DNA from: Aquamicrobium aerolatum DSM 21857
GTDB lineage: Bacteria > Pseudomonadota > Alphaproteobacteria > Rhizobiales > Rhizobiaceae
Reading direction: 5' to 3'
Length of the DNA: 64,000 bases
Assembly: GCF_900113935.1 (NCBI RefSeq)
Contig: NZ_FORF01000007.1
Location: forward strand, 1 to 64,000
In this document: one piece after another, positions 7,239-15,812 of the stretch
Layout of the letters: each line of letters opens with the position of its first letter
Position numbering within the stretch: position 1 is the first letter of the stretch
Position numbers and translations under genes: made by a program
Notes under the pieces: generated by a model
What the model was told of the DNA's origin: nothing
What the model saw: the letters and a program-made list of their open reading frames with translations, nothing else
Database searches by the model: none

Positions 7239-8903
7239 TCAGCGTGGTTCGGTCACCAACCCTTTCACTAAAGCGAAACATGCCCCGAGCAGAACGATGG
7301 TGAACGGAAACCCCGTAGAAACCGCCATGGCTTGCAAGGCGGCAAGACCGCCGCCGAGAAGCAATGCAATAGCGATCAAGCCTTCGAAAGTTGCCCAGAA
7401 AACTCGTTGTGGCGTCGGTGCATTCATCTTGCCGCCGGCACCGATCGTATCAATAACGAGCGATCCAGAGTCCGAGGATGTTATAAAAAACACGATAACC
7501 AAAACAATGCCGACCAAAGAAGTCAACGGAGTCAGAGGAAGGCCGGCCAGCATTTCAAAGAGTTGCAGTTCCAGGACAGCAGACTGAACCGAAGTCATGC
7601 CCTGATCGACCACTTGGCTGATGGCAGTTCCGCCAAGCGCAGTCATCCAGATCGTCGAGACGATTGAAGGAATAAAGAGCACTGCGATGATGAACTCGCG
7701 CACGGTCCGCCCTCGGCTTACACGGGCGATGAACATGCCCACAAAGGGCGACCAACTGATCCACCACGCCCAATAGAAAGCCGTCCAACCATGCCGGAAA
7801 TTATCATCGGTGCGCCCGATTGGGTTGGAAAGCGCGGGCAAATACTCGACATAGGCCAAGAGGTTCTTAAAAAAACCAGTCGTGATTTGCCATGTCGGCC
7901 CGACCACAACGACAAACAACAAAAGCAGCAGTGCGAGGCCCATATTGAGTTCGGATAGCCGCTTCACGCCCTTATCCATTCCGGCAACGACCGAAATAGT
8001 GGCAATCGCTGTGATCACAATGATCAAAACAACCATGCTGCCGGTGGTCGATGGAAGACCGAAGAGAAAATCAAGACCAGCGCTGGCTTGCTGCGCTCCA
8101 ATGCCTAGCGAGGTGGCGAGCCCGAACAGCGTTGCGAGAATGGCAAGAATATCGACGACATGCCCCGGCCACCCCCAAATGCGATCGCCCAGAATCGGAT
8201 AGAAGACAGAGCGAAGGGTGAGCGGCAAGCCCTTGTTAAACGCAAACAGCGCTAGTGAGAGAGCGACAACGGCATATATCGCCCATGGATGCAGCGCCCA
8301 ATGGAAGATGGTTGCCGCCATCGCGAGGCGCCTCGCGCCCTCAGCATCGCCGGCCATGCCATCCAGCGGCGCCCAATCGGTGCGAACTCCGTCTGCGTTC
8401 GTGATGGGACCTTCGAACGCAGCGGTGAAATTACCCAATGGTTCTGATACGCCATAGAACATCAATCCAATACCCATGCCCGCGGCAAACAACATGGAGA
8501 ACCAGGAGATGTAATTATAATCAGGGGTTGCGTCTGGGCCACCAAGCCGAACTCTTCCCAACGGGAGCAGGACTAAGGCCGCGCAAAGCAGGACAAAAAT
8601 GTTACCGGCGATGATAAAGAACCAGTCAAGGTTAGCCGTTAGGAAATCCCGTGTGGCTACAAAGAAGGGGCCAAGAGTACTCTGAAAAATCAGCGTCAGT
8701 ATCGTGAAGGTAACAATGGCCAGGGCGGATATGCCGAATACGGGGTTGTGGACGTCGAATTCGAAAACTAGTCGTCTTCGATAATTGATGTTGTCCTGGC
8801 CGATCTCGTAATCGGTATTAATAATTTCAGTAGCACCTTCTGGCGGCGGAACAGCATCCTCAGAATTTGCCGGGCCTGCTGTGGGTGTTATTTTCTCGGT
8901 CAA
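7239..8903 (-). CDS. BCCT-family betaine/choline/carnitine transporter
   Basis: 554 aa integral membrane protein with about 12 hydrophobic segments. A soluble acidic N-terminus of about 45 residues precedes the first segment (ALAIVTFTILTLIF). The family core is visible: FSMLFAAGMGIGLMFYGVSEPL and HWALHPWAIYAV, then the signature TAFYWAWWISWSPFVGMFIARVSRGRTVREF, and SSDSGSLVIDTIG further on. The family couples uptake of quaternary amines to sodium or proton flow for osmoprotection or nutrition. The substrate cannot be set from sequence. It stands alone, with no bet or dmg genes nearby, and its base composition looks less GC-rich than the genes beyond the tRNA. It ends close to the last membrane segment, so there is no long cytoplasmic regulatory tail. 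Confidence 0.92.
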   Translation of the reverse strand: MTEKITPTAGPANSEDAVPPPEGATEIINTDYEIGQDNINYRRRLVFEFDVHNPVFGISALAIVTFTILTLIFQSTLGPFFVATRDFLTANLDWFFIIAGNIFVLLCAALVLLPLGRVRLGGPDATPDYNYISWFSMLFAAGMGIGLMFYGVSEPLGNFTAAFEGPITNADGVRTDWAPLDGMAGDAEGARRLAMAATIFHWALHPWAIYAVVALSLALFAFNKGLPLTLRSVFYPILGDRIWGWPGHVVDILAILATLFGLATSLGIGAQQASAGLDFLFGLPSTTGSMVVLIIVITAIATISVVAGMDKGVKRLSELNMGLALLLLLFVVVVGPTWQITTGFFKNLLAYVEYLPALSNPIGRTDDNFRHGWTAFYWAWWISWSPFVGMFIARVSRGRTVREFIIAVLFIPSIVSTIWMTALGGTAISQVVDQGMTSVQSAVLELQLFEMLAGLPLTPLTSLVGIVLVIVFFITSSDSGSLVIDTIGAGGKMNAPTPQRVFWATFEGLIAIALLLGGGLAALQAMAVSTGFPFTIVLLGACFALVKGLVTEPR

Positions 8904-9409
8904 TTTTCGGTCCTCAGTCCGGTCTGGTTCTCTGGTCCATAATTAACAATGCTTGGGGAGCCGGGTTAAATATTGCTGACACGAATCTCCGACTTTAGAA
9001 AAATCGGGTAGGAATTACAACTAACCGGTCAATATTAAAGACAAGTGCTTTCAAAAAGGCGAGCGGTCGAATGGTAGCTTTCTATGTTCTACAGTGACAT
9101 CGGCTCGTATAATTGCTCTACATTCCGCCCGGAAACGTCCACCTCGGGTGTCTCAGTTCAGGCTGGCTGGTAGTGACACCCGTTGCAACTCGGGCGCAGT
9201 TCAAGAATTGCAAAATATTGAAATCATGGAGTATTCTTTGACCGAACCAAATCGACCAAGGTTCGCATGGTTTGAGACAAAAGCTGTTCAGAGACTGAAA
9301 TCTGGCCCTTTTCCGGTCTCAGAGGTTCGGTCGAAGCCGCTAACCCCCTTTGAAATCAAAAGGAATTTCGGCGTTTAAATGGGGTGGTGGAGAGTTTGCA
9401 ATTAGATAG
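8904..9409. other. Gene-poor stretch between the BCCT gene and tRNA-Ser
   Basis: About 500 bp, fairly AT-rich. The left part must hold the promoter of the leftward BCCT gene. A 94-codon frame with a GTG start at 9094-9378 has no recognisable domain and no good ribosome site, and is not called. No repeat of the tRNA 3' end was seen here. Confidence 0.4.
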
Positions 9410-9499
9410 TGGCGGAGAGAGAGGGATTCGAACCCTCGATACGGTTCCCCGTATACACACTTTCCAGGCGTGCGCCTTCAACCACTCGGCCACCTCTCC
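9410..9499 (-). tRNA. tRNA-Ser (anticodon GGA)
   Basis: 90 nt including an encoded CCA (9410-9412). The acceptor stem GGAGAGG pairs with TCTCTCC (one G-T pair), followed by discriminator G. The anticodon stem CACGC/GTGTG closes a CTGGAAA loop, giving anticodon GGA, which reads UCC and UCU. A long variable arm (TATACGG/CCGTATC type) marks it as class II tRNA-Ser. The T arm is GAGGG-TTCGAAT-CCCTC. Its 3' end faces the accessory segment at 1-9409. Confidence 0.96.
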
Positions 9500-9627
9500 G
9501 CAGCCCGTCCTGTTCGGACAGATGGTTGAAGCGCTCATCTAGTCGATCCTTTGCCGCTTGCCAAGCGCTCAATTGATAGTTTTGCGTCAAGAGTGCGGTG
9601 TCGGGCCAAATTCTTCAGAGTTGACGT

Positions 9628-9683
9628 GCCGAGCGGCATGTTACGGCTCCCGCCGAGCGGCATGTTACGGCTCCTGCCGAGCG
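9628..9683. repeat. 24-bp tandem repeat, 2.3 copies
   Basis: The unit GCCGAGCGGCATGTTACGGC plus TCCY runs at 9628-9651 and 9652-9675, differing only in the last base. A third, 8-bp start of the unit follows at 9676-9683. It lies between tRNA-Ser and the small membrane-protein gene, in otherwise unremarkable non-coding DNA. Confidence 0.85.
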
Positions 9684-9785
9684 AGGTTGCGTGACGTCCT
9701 TGGTTTTCAGAACTGGATTGCCAACGCGCGGCTTCGTGCCTATCTCCTGTAACATACGGCCGCCAGGAAACCGCACGGTTCGAAC

Positions 9786-10112
9786 ATGTTCAAGGCACTG
9801 CTCCGATTGCTGTCGATGATTTGTCTTTCCGTGGCCGTTGTCATGGCTGTGCTGGATGCCACGCGCTCCATTGCCGCAGGGGGCCTCGTCGCGACGCCTT
9901 TGTTGGCCTCGTGGGCTTCCGTGTCGCCGGGAACGCTGGAACAGGCGCATTCGACAATTGCGCAAAGCCTGTCGCCACTGGTCTGGGATCCTGTGGTGGT
10001 CTCGTTGCTGACACTGCCGGGCTTCGTTGTTTTTGCCATTCTTGCCGGACTTCTCGCGGTCGCTGGCAGACGAAAGTTACAGCACGATGGACGGTTCGTG
10101 GCTTTTCGCTGA
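9786..10112 (+). CDS. Small conserved membrane protein upstream of msrA
   Basis: 108 aa with two hydrophobic segments, at about 5-30 (a possible signal anchor) and 68-95, and a short basic C-terminal tail. The central 40 residues (ATPLLASWASVSPGTLEQAHSTIAQSLSPLVWDPVV) would lie on one side of the inner membrane. I do not recognise a characterised family; similar short proteins occur near msrA in rhizobia. It is followed on the same strand by msrA after 58 bp. Function is unknown. Confidence 0.6.
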   Translation: MFKALLRLLSMICLSVAVVMAVLDATRSIAAGGLVATPLLASWASVSPGTLEQAHSTIAQSLSPLVWDPVVVSLLTLPGFVVFAILAGLLAVAGRRKLQHDGRFVAFR

Positions 10113-10170
10113 GCCAGCCGGGTCTGACATTTGGACGAGGCGGTCAGAGTGACATGGAAGGAGACAGAAA

Positions 10171-10830
10171 TTGTTTTTCCAGAATGACAAGATGAGCCAG
10201 AAGGTCAACTTGCCTCTGCCGCAGGATGCTTTGCCGGGCCGAGCCACACAGTTTCCCACGGCATCGACGCATTTCGTAACCGGCCGTCCGTTGCGCGGGG
10301 CGCTTCCTGAAGGACTGGAGGTCGCCTATTTCGGCATGGGCTGTTTCTGGGGCGTCGAGCGCCTGTTCTGGCAAATTCCTGGTGTGTGGCTCACTGCGGC
10401 AGGGTATCAGGGCGGCATAACACCGAATCCGACCTACCCGGAAACATGCACTGGACTGACCGGTCATGCCGAGACGGTCATGGTCGTGTTCGACCCGGAA
10501 GTGATAAGCTATCGGGATCTTCTCAAGGTGTTCTGGGAGAGCCATGACCCGACGCAGGGCATGCGCCAGGGCAACGATATTGGCACAACCTATCGCTCCG
10601 CAATTTATACAACCTCGGATTTGCAGACCGCCGAAGCTGAAAGCTCGCGCGACGCATATGAAAAGGCGCTGCAAAGCGCGGGGCGTGGCGGGATCACGAC
10701 AGAGATCGCTCCGGCTGGCGAGTTTTACTTTGCGGAGGCCGAGCATCAACAATATCTGGCAAAGAACCCGAATGGATATTGTGGCTTGAAGGGCACTGGC
10801 GTCAGTTGTGCAATCCCCGTTGCCGGTTGA
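10171..10830 (+). CDS. msrA: Peptide-methionine (S)-S-oxide reductase MsrA
   Basis: 219 aa. MsrA reduces the S-epimer of methionine sulfoxide in oxidised proteins using thioredoxin. The catalytic motif GMGCFWG places the nucleophile at C58. [40 protein letters not shown] and the [16 protein letters not shown] region follow as expected, with a resolving Cys in the NGYCG motif and another near the C-terminus. The start is a TTG preceded at 7 nt by AAGGAG (10158-10163), which is better placed than the internal ATG at 10192. Length and motif order are normal for the family. Confidence 0.95.
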   Translation: MFFQNDKMSQKVNLPLPQDALPGRATQFPTASTHFVTGRPLRGALPEGLEVAYFGMGCFWGVERLFWQIPGVWLTAAGYQGGITPNPTYPETCTGLTGHAETVMVVFDPEVISYRDLLKVFWESHDPTQGMRQGNDIGTTYRSAIYTTSDLQTAEAESSRDAYEKALQSAGRGGITTEIAPAGEFYFAEAEHQQYLAKNPNGYCGLKGTGVSCAIPVAG

Positions 10831-11012
10831 TGCAACGCTAAAATGCTTGCTTGTCCGTTGCCATCAAGATTCTTCGTGAGTTTTCCGAGTACGCATGCAA
10901 CATTGCTTCCAGGACGGGAGGAAGTCTTCCCGCCGATGGCAACCTCAGGTCTGTCACGAGCCGGGGGGCGCTGTCAGTAAGCCATTAAGAGCAACCGACA
11001 GGGTGTGGATCA

Positions 11013-12008
11013 ATGAAGCGTTTTGTTCTCGGCCTCCTGGCCGCTACGGCGATGTGCGCGACCGCTTTCGCTCAGGAAGAAATCAAGCCAGGTCTCCTGT
11101 TCGACTTCGGCGGCAAGTTCGACAAGTCGTTCAACGAAGCGTCCTATAACGGCGCCGAACTGTTCAAGAAAGAAACCGGGATCGACTACGTCGACTTCGA
11201 AGTTTCCAACGATGCCCAGCGCGAACAGGCGCTGCGTCGCTTCGCCGAGGATGGCCGCAATCCGATCGTGATGGCCGGCTTCTCCTGGGCATCTGCACTC
11301 GAGGTTGTAGCGGAAGAGTTCCCGGAGACCGATTTCGCGATCATCGACATGGTTGTCGACAAGCCGAATGTACGCTCGGTTATCTATGACGAACCAGCTG
11401 GCTCTTACCTTGTCGGCGTGCTCGCTGCCATGGCGTCCAAGACCGGCAAGGTCGGCTTTGTTGGTGGCATGCAGGTGCCGCTGATTGGCAAGTTCGAATG
11501 TGGCTACGTTTCCGGCGTCATGGAAACCAACAAGGACGCTACCGTCATCCGCAACTACACGGGCGACACGCCTGCAGCCTGGAATGATCCGACACGTGGC
11601 GCGGAAATCGCGCGTTCACAGATCGACCAGGGCGCGGATGTGATCTACCATGCGGCAGGCGGCACCGGTGTGGGTGTTCTGCAGGCGGCCGCGGATGCCG
11701 GCAAACTTGGCATCGGTGTTGATTCCAACCAGAACGGGATGCACCCCGGCAAGGTCCTGACATCAATGCTGAAGCGGGTCGACGTCGCTGTCTACCGTGC
11801 CTTTGAAGACGCCAAGAAGGGCGAGTTCACCGCCGGCGTCAACCTGCTCGGGCTGGCTGAAGACGGTGTTGGCTATGCGCTCGACGACAACAACGCTTCG
11901 CTCATCACCGCCGAAATGAAGGCTGCTGTCGAAGAGGCGAAGGCCAAGATCATTTCCGGTGAGATCAAGGTCCACAACTTCATGGACGACAACGCCTGTC
12001 CGTACTGA
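11013..12008 (+). CDS. BMP-family nucleoside ABC transporter substrate-binding protein
   Basis: 331 aa with a signal peptide of about 20 residues ending AFA-QEE. It has the basic-membrane-protein fold of periplasmic purine or nucleoside receptors: LLFDFGGKFDKSFNEASYNGAE, GFSWASALEVVAEEFPETDFAIIDMVVD, AGSYLVGVLAAMASKTGKVGFVGGM, DVIYHAAGGTGVGVLQAA, GVDSNQNGMHPGKVLTSMLKRVDVAVY. No lipobox is present, so it is a soluble periplasmic protein. The matching ATPase and two permeases are 3.8 kb downstream at 15813-19454, separated by five unrelated genes. The hairpin at 12031-12052 ends its transcript, so it is expressed separately from the membrane components. Confidence 0.92.
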   Translation: MKRFVLGLLAATAMCATAFAQEEIKPGLLFDFGGKFDKSFNEASYNGAELFKKETGIDYVDFEVSNDAQREQALRRFAEDGRNPIVMAGFSWASALEVVAEEFPETDFAIIDMVVDKPNVRSVIYDEPAGSYLVGVLAAMASKTGKVGFVGGMQVPLIGKFECGYVSGVMETNKDATVIRNYTGDTPAAWNDPTRGAEIARSQIDQGADVIYHAAGGTGVGVLQAAADAGKLGIGVDSNQNGMHPGKVLTSMLKRVDVAVYRAFEDAKKGEFTAGVNLLGLAEDGVGYALDDNNASLITAEMKAAVEEAKAKIISGEIKVHNFMDDNACPY

Positions 12009-12030
12009 TCTTCACCAGATTAATTGATGA

Positions 12031-12056
12031 CCGCCGGGCTAAAACCCGGCGGTTTT
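12031..12056 (+). terminator. Rho-independent terminator after the BMP gene
   Basis: CCGCCGGG (12031-12038) pairs with CCCGGCGG (12045-12052) around a CTAAAA loop, and a run of T follows. It lies 22 bp after the BMP stop codon. Confidence 0.9.
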
Positions 12057-12090
12057 TCATGGGCCGAGCCATCGACCAAGTGCTATTCTT

Positions 12091-13269
12091 ATGACGCGTG
12101 AAATCTCTACCGCTGACGAGCCGGTCCCCGTCGTGCTGATCGGGCTGATCCTGACGCTCGGTGTTCTAACCGGTGCTCAACTTGGCAAGATCGCACCGCT
12201 TATCCCCTGGTACACCGAGGATTTGGGGTTTTCACTCATTTCGGCAGGTTGGCTCGCCGCAATGCTGGGCGTTTTCATCGCACTTAGCGCCCTACCGGCA
12301 GGCTGGCTTATCGACCGTGTGGGGTTGCGCAATTCCATTGCCGCCGGCGTGTTGGCCCTGACCATAGGCGGGGCATGGCTGTCGATCTCGGTTGATCACG
12401 GCGCGATCTTTGCTGCACGGACGGTCGAGGCGATCGGCTATCTTGCGCTGTGCATTGCGTTGCCGGCCTGTCTCGACGCGGTGTCGCCGCCGCGCTGGAA
12501 GGCCCCTGTGCTGGCAATCTGGAGCGGCTTTGTTCCCTTGGGCTTTGCTCTGTCAGACTTTCTTGCCGCAATGGTTCTGGCGCTTCATGGTCCAGAGACC
12601 TTCTTGCAGATCATAACGGGCATTTTTCTTTTATTGTCTGTCGCTGTTATTTTGCTGCTGCAAAGACGCCAGGTGACACCGGTCGCTGGCGACACGGGCA
12701 CGATGAGGGCCACCTTGTCCAGGCAGGTCGTGCTTCTCGCGATCTCGTTTGGGGCGTTCGTTATCGTCTCCGTTTCGATGTTCACCTTCATGCCGTCATT
12801 CGTTGCAGGTGAAGGCAGTCACTATCTGTTGGGTGCAGGAGCCGTCGCGCTTTGCGTGCCGTTGGGGAACATTCTTGCCAGTGTGCTGGTGGTTGGCCGC
12901 AGACCGCAATACATGGCCGGGCTCGCTGCTGCCGGGTTTGTCGTCAGCGCCATTGCCGCAATTCCTGCTTTCGTAATGCACGACCCGGCGATCGCGACGA
13001 TTGCAGCGTTGGCGCTTGCAATATCCGGCGCGTTTGTCGCATCGGCGCAGTTTGCGGCAATACCGTTCTCGACGCCAAGCGGTGGATCGGTTGCTGTCGT
13101 GTTCGGTCTGGTGTCGCAGGCGGGCGGCATTGCCACCGTGTTCGGTCCGCCGGTCGCCGCCTGGATTGTGGAAACCTACAGTTGGTCGGGCCTTGGCTAT
13201 TTTCTTGCGCTGGTCTCGGCGGTTGGCGTCGTGACCATGCTGCCGCTGACACGCACAGTCTCGCGCTAG
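12091..13269 (+). CDS. MFS transporter
   Basis: 392 aa, about 12 membrane segments in two halves. The A-like motif between segments 2 and 3 is seen as GWLIDRVGLRNS (GxLaDrxGrr type). The second half begins near RATLSRQVVLLAISFGAFVIV. It is a secondary transporter of the major facilitator superfamily; no substrate can be inferred from sequence. It begins 34 bp beyond the upstream terminator with no obvious ribosome site and converges with the minus-strand operon ending at 13281. Confidence 0.85.
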   Translation: MTREISTADEPVPVVLIGLILTLGVLTGAQLGKIAPLIPWYTEDLGFSLISAGWLAAMLGVFIALSALPAGWLIDRVGLRNSIAAGVLALTIGGAWLSISVDHGAIFAARTVEAIGYLALCIALPACLDAVSPPRWKAPVLAIWSGFVPLGFALSDFLAAMVLALHGPETFLQIITGIFLLLSVAVILLLQRRQVTPVAGDTGTMRATLSRQVVLLAISFGAFVIVSVSMFTFMPSFVAGEGSHYLLGAGAVALCVPLGNILASVLVVGRRPQYMAGLAAAGFVVSAIAAIPAFVMHDPAIATIAALALAISGAFVASAQFAAIPFSTPSGGSVAVVFGLVSQAGGIATVFGPPVAAWIVETYSWSGLGYFLALVSAVGVVTMLPLTRTVSR

Positions 13270-13280
13270 CTATGCGCCGG

Positions 13281-13841
13281 TTAGCGGACTGGAATGACCG
13301 CCTCACCGCTCAGAATGACCGCGCCGGTCGGAGTGACTTCAGGCGTGGCTGAGCGTGGTTCCAGCGTCATGCTGTAAAGCTGGCCTTGTCGGGGTGCTGC
13401 AAGTTCCGGTCCCGTCAGCGTCGTCTCAGCAGCGCTGCCGAGAACAGCCAGGGGCACAGCCGTTCCACCCTGCCATGTCCAAAGCTGCAATACTTGCCCG
13501 GAAGGGACTTGCATCTGCGCAAGCGGCAGCAGGCGGATCGAGTGGTTGCGGTAGACCTCGAGTATCGCCGCCGTGGTGTTTTCGCTGTCGTGCAGGAACA
13601 CAACCGCCAAAGGAGACGGAACCGGTGCCATGCTCTGTCCGGCATAGTAGCCAATCATCATTGCTGCCACCAATGCCAGCCCGACGACTGTTCCCCGCCA
13701 TCCGCCAAATTGCTGCGCGCCTGGCCGCTTGATGCGCAACATGCCCTTCTGGTCGGGATCGGCGCCGGCCAGGCCGAGCCTTCTCAGCTGTTCCGCTTCT
13801 GCGTTCCTTTGATCCGGTCTATCAGGGCGTGGGGTGGTCAT
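13281..13841 (-). CDS. Anti-sigma-K/RskA-like membrane protein without a zinc anti-sigma domain
   Basis: 186 aa. A cytoplasmic N-terminus of about 45 residues is followed by one membrane segment (GTVVGLALVAAMMIGYYAG) and a periplasmic domain. That domain resembles the RskA C-terminal region: QVPSGQVLQLWTWQGG, VPLAVLGSAAETTLTG, LYSMTLEP, TPTGAVILSGEA. The N-terminal helical zinc domain that normally grips the sigma factor is missing, and no sigma factor gene is adjacent. The ATG at 13841 has a strong GGGAGGAG site 8 nt upstream; a GTG at 13868 would overlap the slyX stop but lacks this support. It is last in the Fe-ADH operon. Its role is uncertain. Confidence 0.6.
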   Translation of the reverse strand: MTTPRPDRPDQRNAEAEQLRRLGLAGADPDQKGMLRIKRPGAQQFGGWRGTVVGLALVAAMMIGYYAGQSMAPVPSPLAVVFLHDSENTTAAILEVYRNHSIRLLPLAQMQVPSGQVLQLWTWQGGTAVPLAVLGSAAETTLTGPELAAPRQGQLYSMTLEPRSATPEVTPTGAVILSGEAVIPVR

Positions 13842-13864
13842 GGCTAGGCTCCTCCCGCTGTGAG

Positions 13865-14071
13865 TCACCAGTGCGGCGGCTTGGTAATGGGCACGTCACC
13901 GGCCCCCTGTTCCTCCAGCTCGATGAAACGCTCCGACAGTGCGCCCAACTGGCGCTGGATCTTCTCGACGGCCTTCCATTGCTCGGTGATCTGATCCGAA
14001 AGCTCGTGGATGGCCCGATCCTGTTCGGCGATGATGATTTCCAGCTGAACGATGCGTGCTTCCGCGCTCAT
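13865..14071 (-). CDS. slyX: SlyX-family protein
   Basis: 68 aa, almost entirely one amphipathic coiled coil (EARIVQLEIIIAEQDRAIHELSDQITEQWKAVEKIQRQLGALSERF) ending in the typical KPPHW tail. SlyX is a small conserved protein of unknown function, first named for its position next to slyD in E. coli. It overlaps the thioesterase stop by ATGA and is followed closely by the anti-sigma-like gene. Confidence 0.9.
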   Translation of the reverse strand: MSAEARIVQLEIIIAEQDRAIHELSDQITEQWKAVEKIQRQLGALSERFIELEEQGAGDVPITKPPHW

Positions 14072-14511
14072 GATGTGATTCCTTCCAGTGCTGTGCGCAG
14101 GGCCATTCCGAGCGGCGTTGGTCTGCGAGACGCGCGGTCGACATAAACGTGGATGAAAAATCCTTCCGCGGCCGCCGACTGCTCCTCGTTTCGAAACAGG
14201 CCGATCTCATAGCGTACGGAGGAAGTGCCAAGTCTCGTGACACGAATACCTGCAGTTACGAGGTCGGGAAATGCCATTTCTGCAAAATAACGGCAGCCGG
14301 TTTCCACGACCAAGCCGATCTGTTCGCCGTGGACGATGTCAAGGACTCCGTTCTCGATCAGCCAGCCGTTTACAGCGGTGTCGAACAGGGAGTAGTGCAC
14401 CACATTGTTCATATGGCCGTATACGTCGTTGTCCATCCAGCGGGTCTGGATGGTGCGGAATGCGCGATAATCCTGGCGTGTCGCCGGCGCGCTTCTTTCG
14501 CCCTTCACCAC
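14068..14511 (-). CDS. Acyl-CoA thioesterase, hotdog fold (YbgC/4-hydroxybenzoyl-CoA thioesterase type)
   Basis: 147 aa. The catalytic stretch TRWMDNDVYGHMNNVVHYSLFD (Asp in DNDVYGHMNN) and the FPDLVTAGIRVTRLGTSSVRYEIGLF strands are those of hotdog-fold acyl-CoA thioesterases, which hydrolyse acyl-CoA to acid plus CoA. Substrate chain length cannot be told. It overlaps the 3' end of the iron-dependent dehydrogenase by 7 bases and slyX by 4, so all are in one operon. Pairing with an alcohol dehydrogenase may reflect a small acyl/aldehyde pathway, but this is inference. Confidence 0.88.
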   Translation of the reverse strand: MVKGERSAPATRQDYRAFRTIQTRWMDNDVYGHMNNVVHYSLFDTAVNGWLIENGVLDIVHGEQIGLVVETGCRYFAEMAFPDLVTAGIRVTRLGTSSVRYEIGLFRNEEQSAAAEGFFIHVYVDRASRRPTPLGMALRTALEGITS

Positions 14512-15677
14512 GCAGCCTCGTAGATTGCAAGCGCATCGTCTTCGCGAAGTTCGCGCGGATTATTGATCAACAAACGCTGCTGCTTCATGGCATTAGCTGC
14601 CATCTTTGGGAGCGCTGCCTTGGCGATACCGACGTCGCGTAAGCGTGTTGGCAGCCCAAGGCGAGACGACAGCACCGCGAGTTCTTCTATGAACGCGTCA
14701 CAGCGTGACTGATCATCTTTTTCTGCGGCCAGATGTGGAAATGCACATGCAGCAATCTCGGCATAAAGATGGGCTGCATCGGGAGTGTTGAAGCGCAGAA
14801 CATGGGGCAGCACCAAGGCGTTGGACAGCCCATGCGGGATATGGAACGTTCCGCCGATCGGATAGGCAAGTGCGTGGACTGCGGCGACAGGCGAGTTGGC
14901 AAATGCCTGCCCGGCCAGCATGGAGCCAAGCAGCATTGCCGATCGCGCCGCCATATCGCCGCCGTTGCTAACTGCAATCTCGATATTTGCCCCCAGTAGC
15001 TGCAATGCTTCCTTGGCCAGCATTTTTGAGAGGGGATTGTTGTTCGAGTTTTTTGAAGCGTAGGCTTCGATCGCGTGGACCATCGCGTCGATTCCGGTCG
15101 CAGCCGTGATTGCCGGTGGCAGACCAAGTGTCAGCTCTGGATCAAGCACCGCGATATCCGGCAAAATGATCGCAGACGATACGCCGCGTTTTTCTTCTTC
15201 GCCTACCGTGATGATGGAAACCGGCGTCACCTCAGAACCGGTTCCGGCCGTTGTCGGCACCAGAACCAGAGGCAGCCTCGGGCCCTTGGCTTGCGCTACT
15301 CCCCAGGCTTCATCCAGATCCTCGCCTGAGCCGGCGAGTAACGCGGCAAGTTTTGCGATGTCCATGGATGAGCCGCCGCCGAAGCCAACGACACCTGTGA
15401 TCGATGCCGACTTGCAGCTCTCAACCGCGCGCATCAGCGTGGCACGGGAAGGGTCGGGCTCGACGCTGTCGAACAGCGTCACCGCGATGCCTTTTTCTGC
15501 AAAGGCAGCAATCGCCGGGTCGCATAGACCAAGATTGCGCAGACCGGGATCCGTAACAAACAGAACGCGCGGCCCCAGTAACTTGCCAGCTAATGCACCA
15601 AGATGTTTGGAGGCGCCCGGCTCGAAGACAATTGAGGGCGCGGTACTAAAGGTAAAGCTGTTCAGAGTATCGGACAT
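14505..15677 (-). CDS. Iron-containing alcohol dehydrogenase
   Basis: 390 aa, usual length for group III (iron-activated) dehydrogenases. The NAD(P)-binding GGGSSMDIAKLAALL, the PTTAGTGSEVTPVSIIT motif, the ATGIDAMVHAIEAY region and metal-binding HALAYPIGGTFHIPHGLSNALVLPHVLRFN are all visible. It would interconvert an alcohol and an aldehyde or ketone; the family includes maleylacetate reductases, so the substrate is open. First gene of a four-gene minus-strand operon (with thioesterase, slyX and the anti-sigma-like gene), transcribed away from the nucleoside ABC operon. Confidence 0.9.
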   Translation of the reverse strand: MSDTLNSFTFSTAPSIVFEPGASKHLGALAGKLLGPRVLFVTDPGLRNLGLCDPAIAAFAEKGIAVTLFDSVEPDPSRATLMRAVESCKSASITGVVGFGGGSSMDIAKLAALLAGSGEDLDEAWGVAQAKGPRLPLVLVPTTAGTGSEVTPVSIITVGEEEKRGVSSAIILPDIAVLDPELTLGLPPAITAATGIDAMVHAIEAYASKNSNNNPLSKMLAKEALQLLGANIEIAVSNGGDMAARSAMLLGSMLAGQAFANSPVAAVHALAYPIGGTFHIPHGLSNALVLPHVLRFNTPDAAHLYAEIAACAFPHLAAEKDDQSRCDAFIEELAVLSSRLGLPTRLRDVGIAKAALPKMAANAMKQQRLLINNPRELREDDALAIYEAAW

Positions 15678-15812
15678 TCTGACTCGGAAATTGACAAGCG
15701 ACGGTTGTTTTGTGGACAGTGTTTCAAAGAGCCACTTGCAGGGGCGGTTGGCAAGCTCAAATCCGGCGTGTTAGCGTCGGCACAAATGATAAAAGAGGGG
15801 CCTGGCGCAAGC

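Noticed and set aside
9094-9378. Possible 94-aa gene next to tRNA-Ser
   Set aside because: GTG start without a ribosome site, no recognisable motif and atypical composition. It could be real on an island, but the evidence is too thin.
10895-11012. Possible riboswitch or leader before the BMP gene
   Set aside because: A small hairpin can be drawn around 10908-10932, but nothing matches a riboswitch class I know, and a purine-type core was not found.
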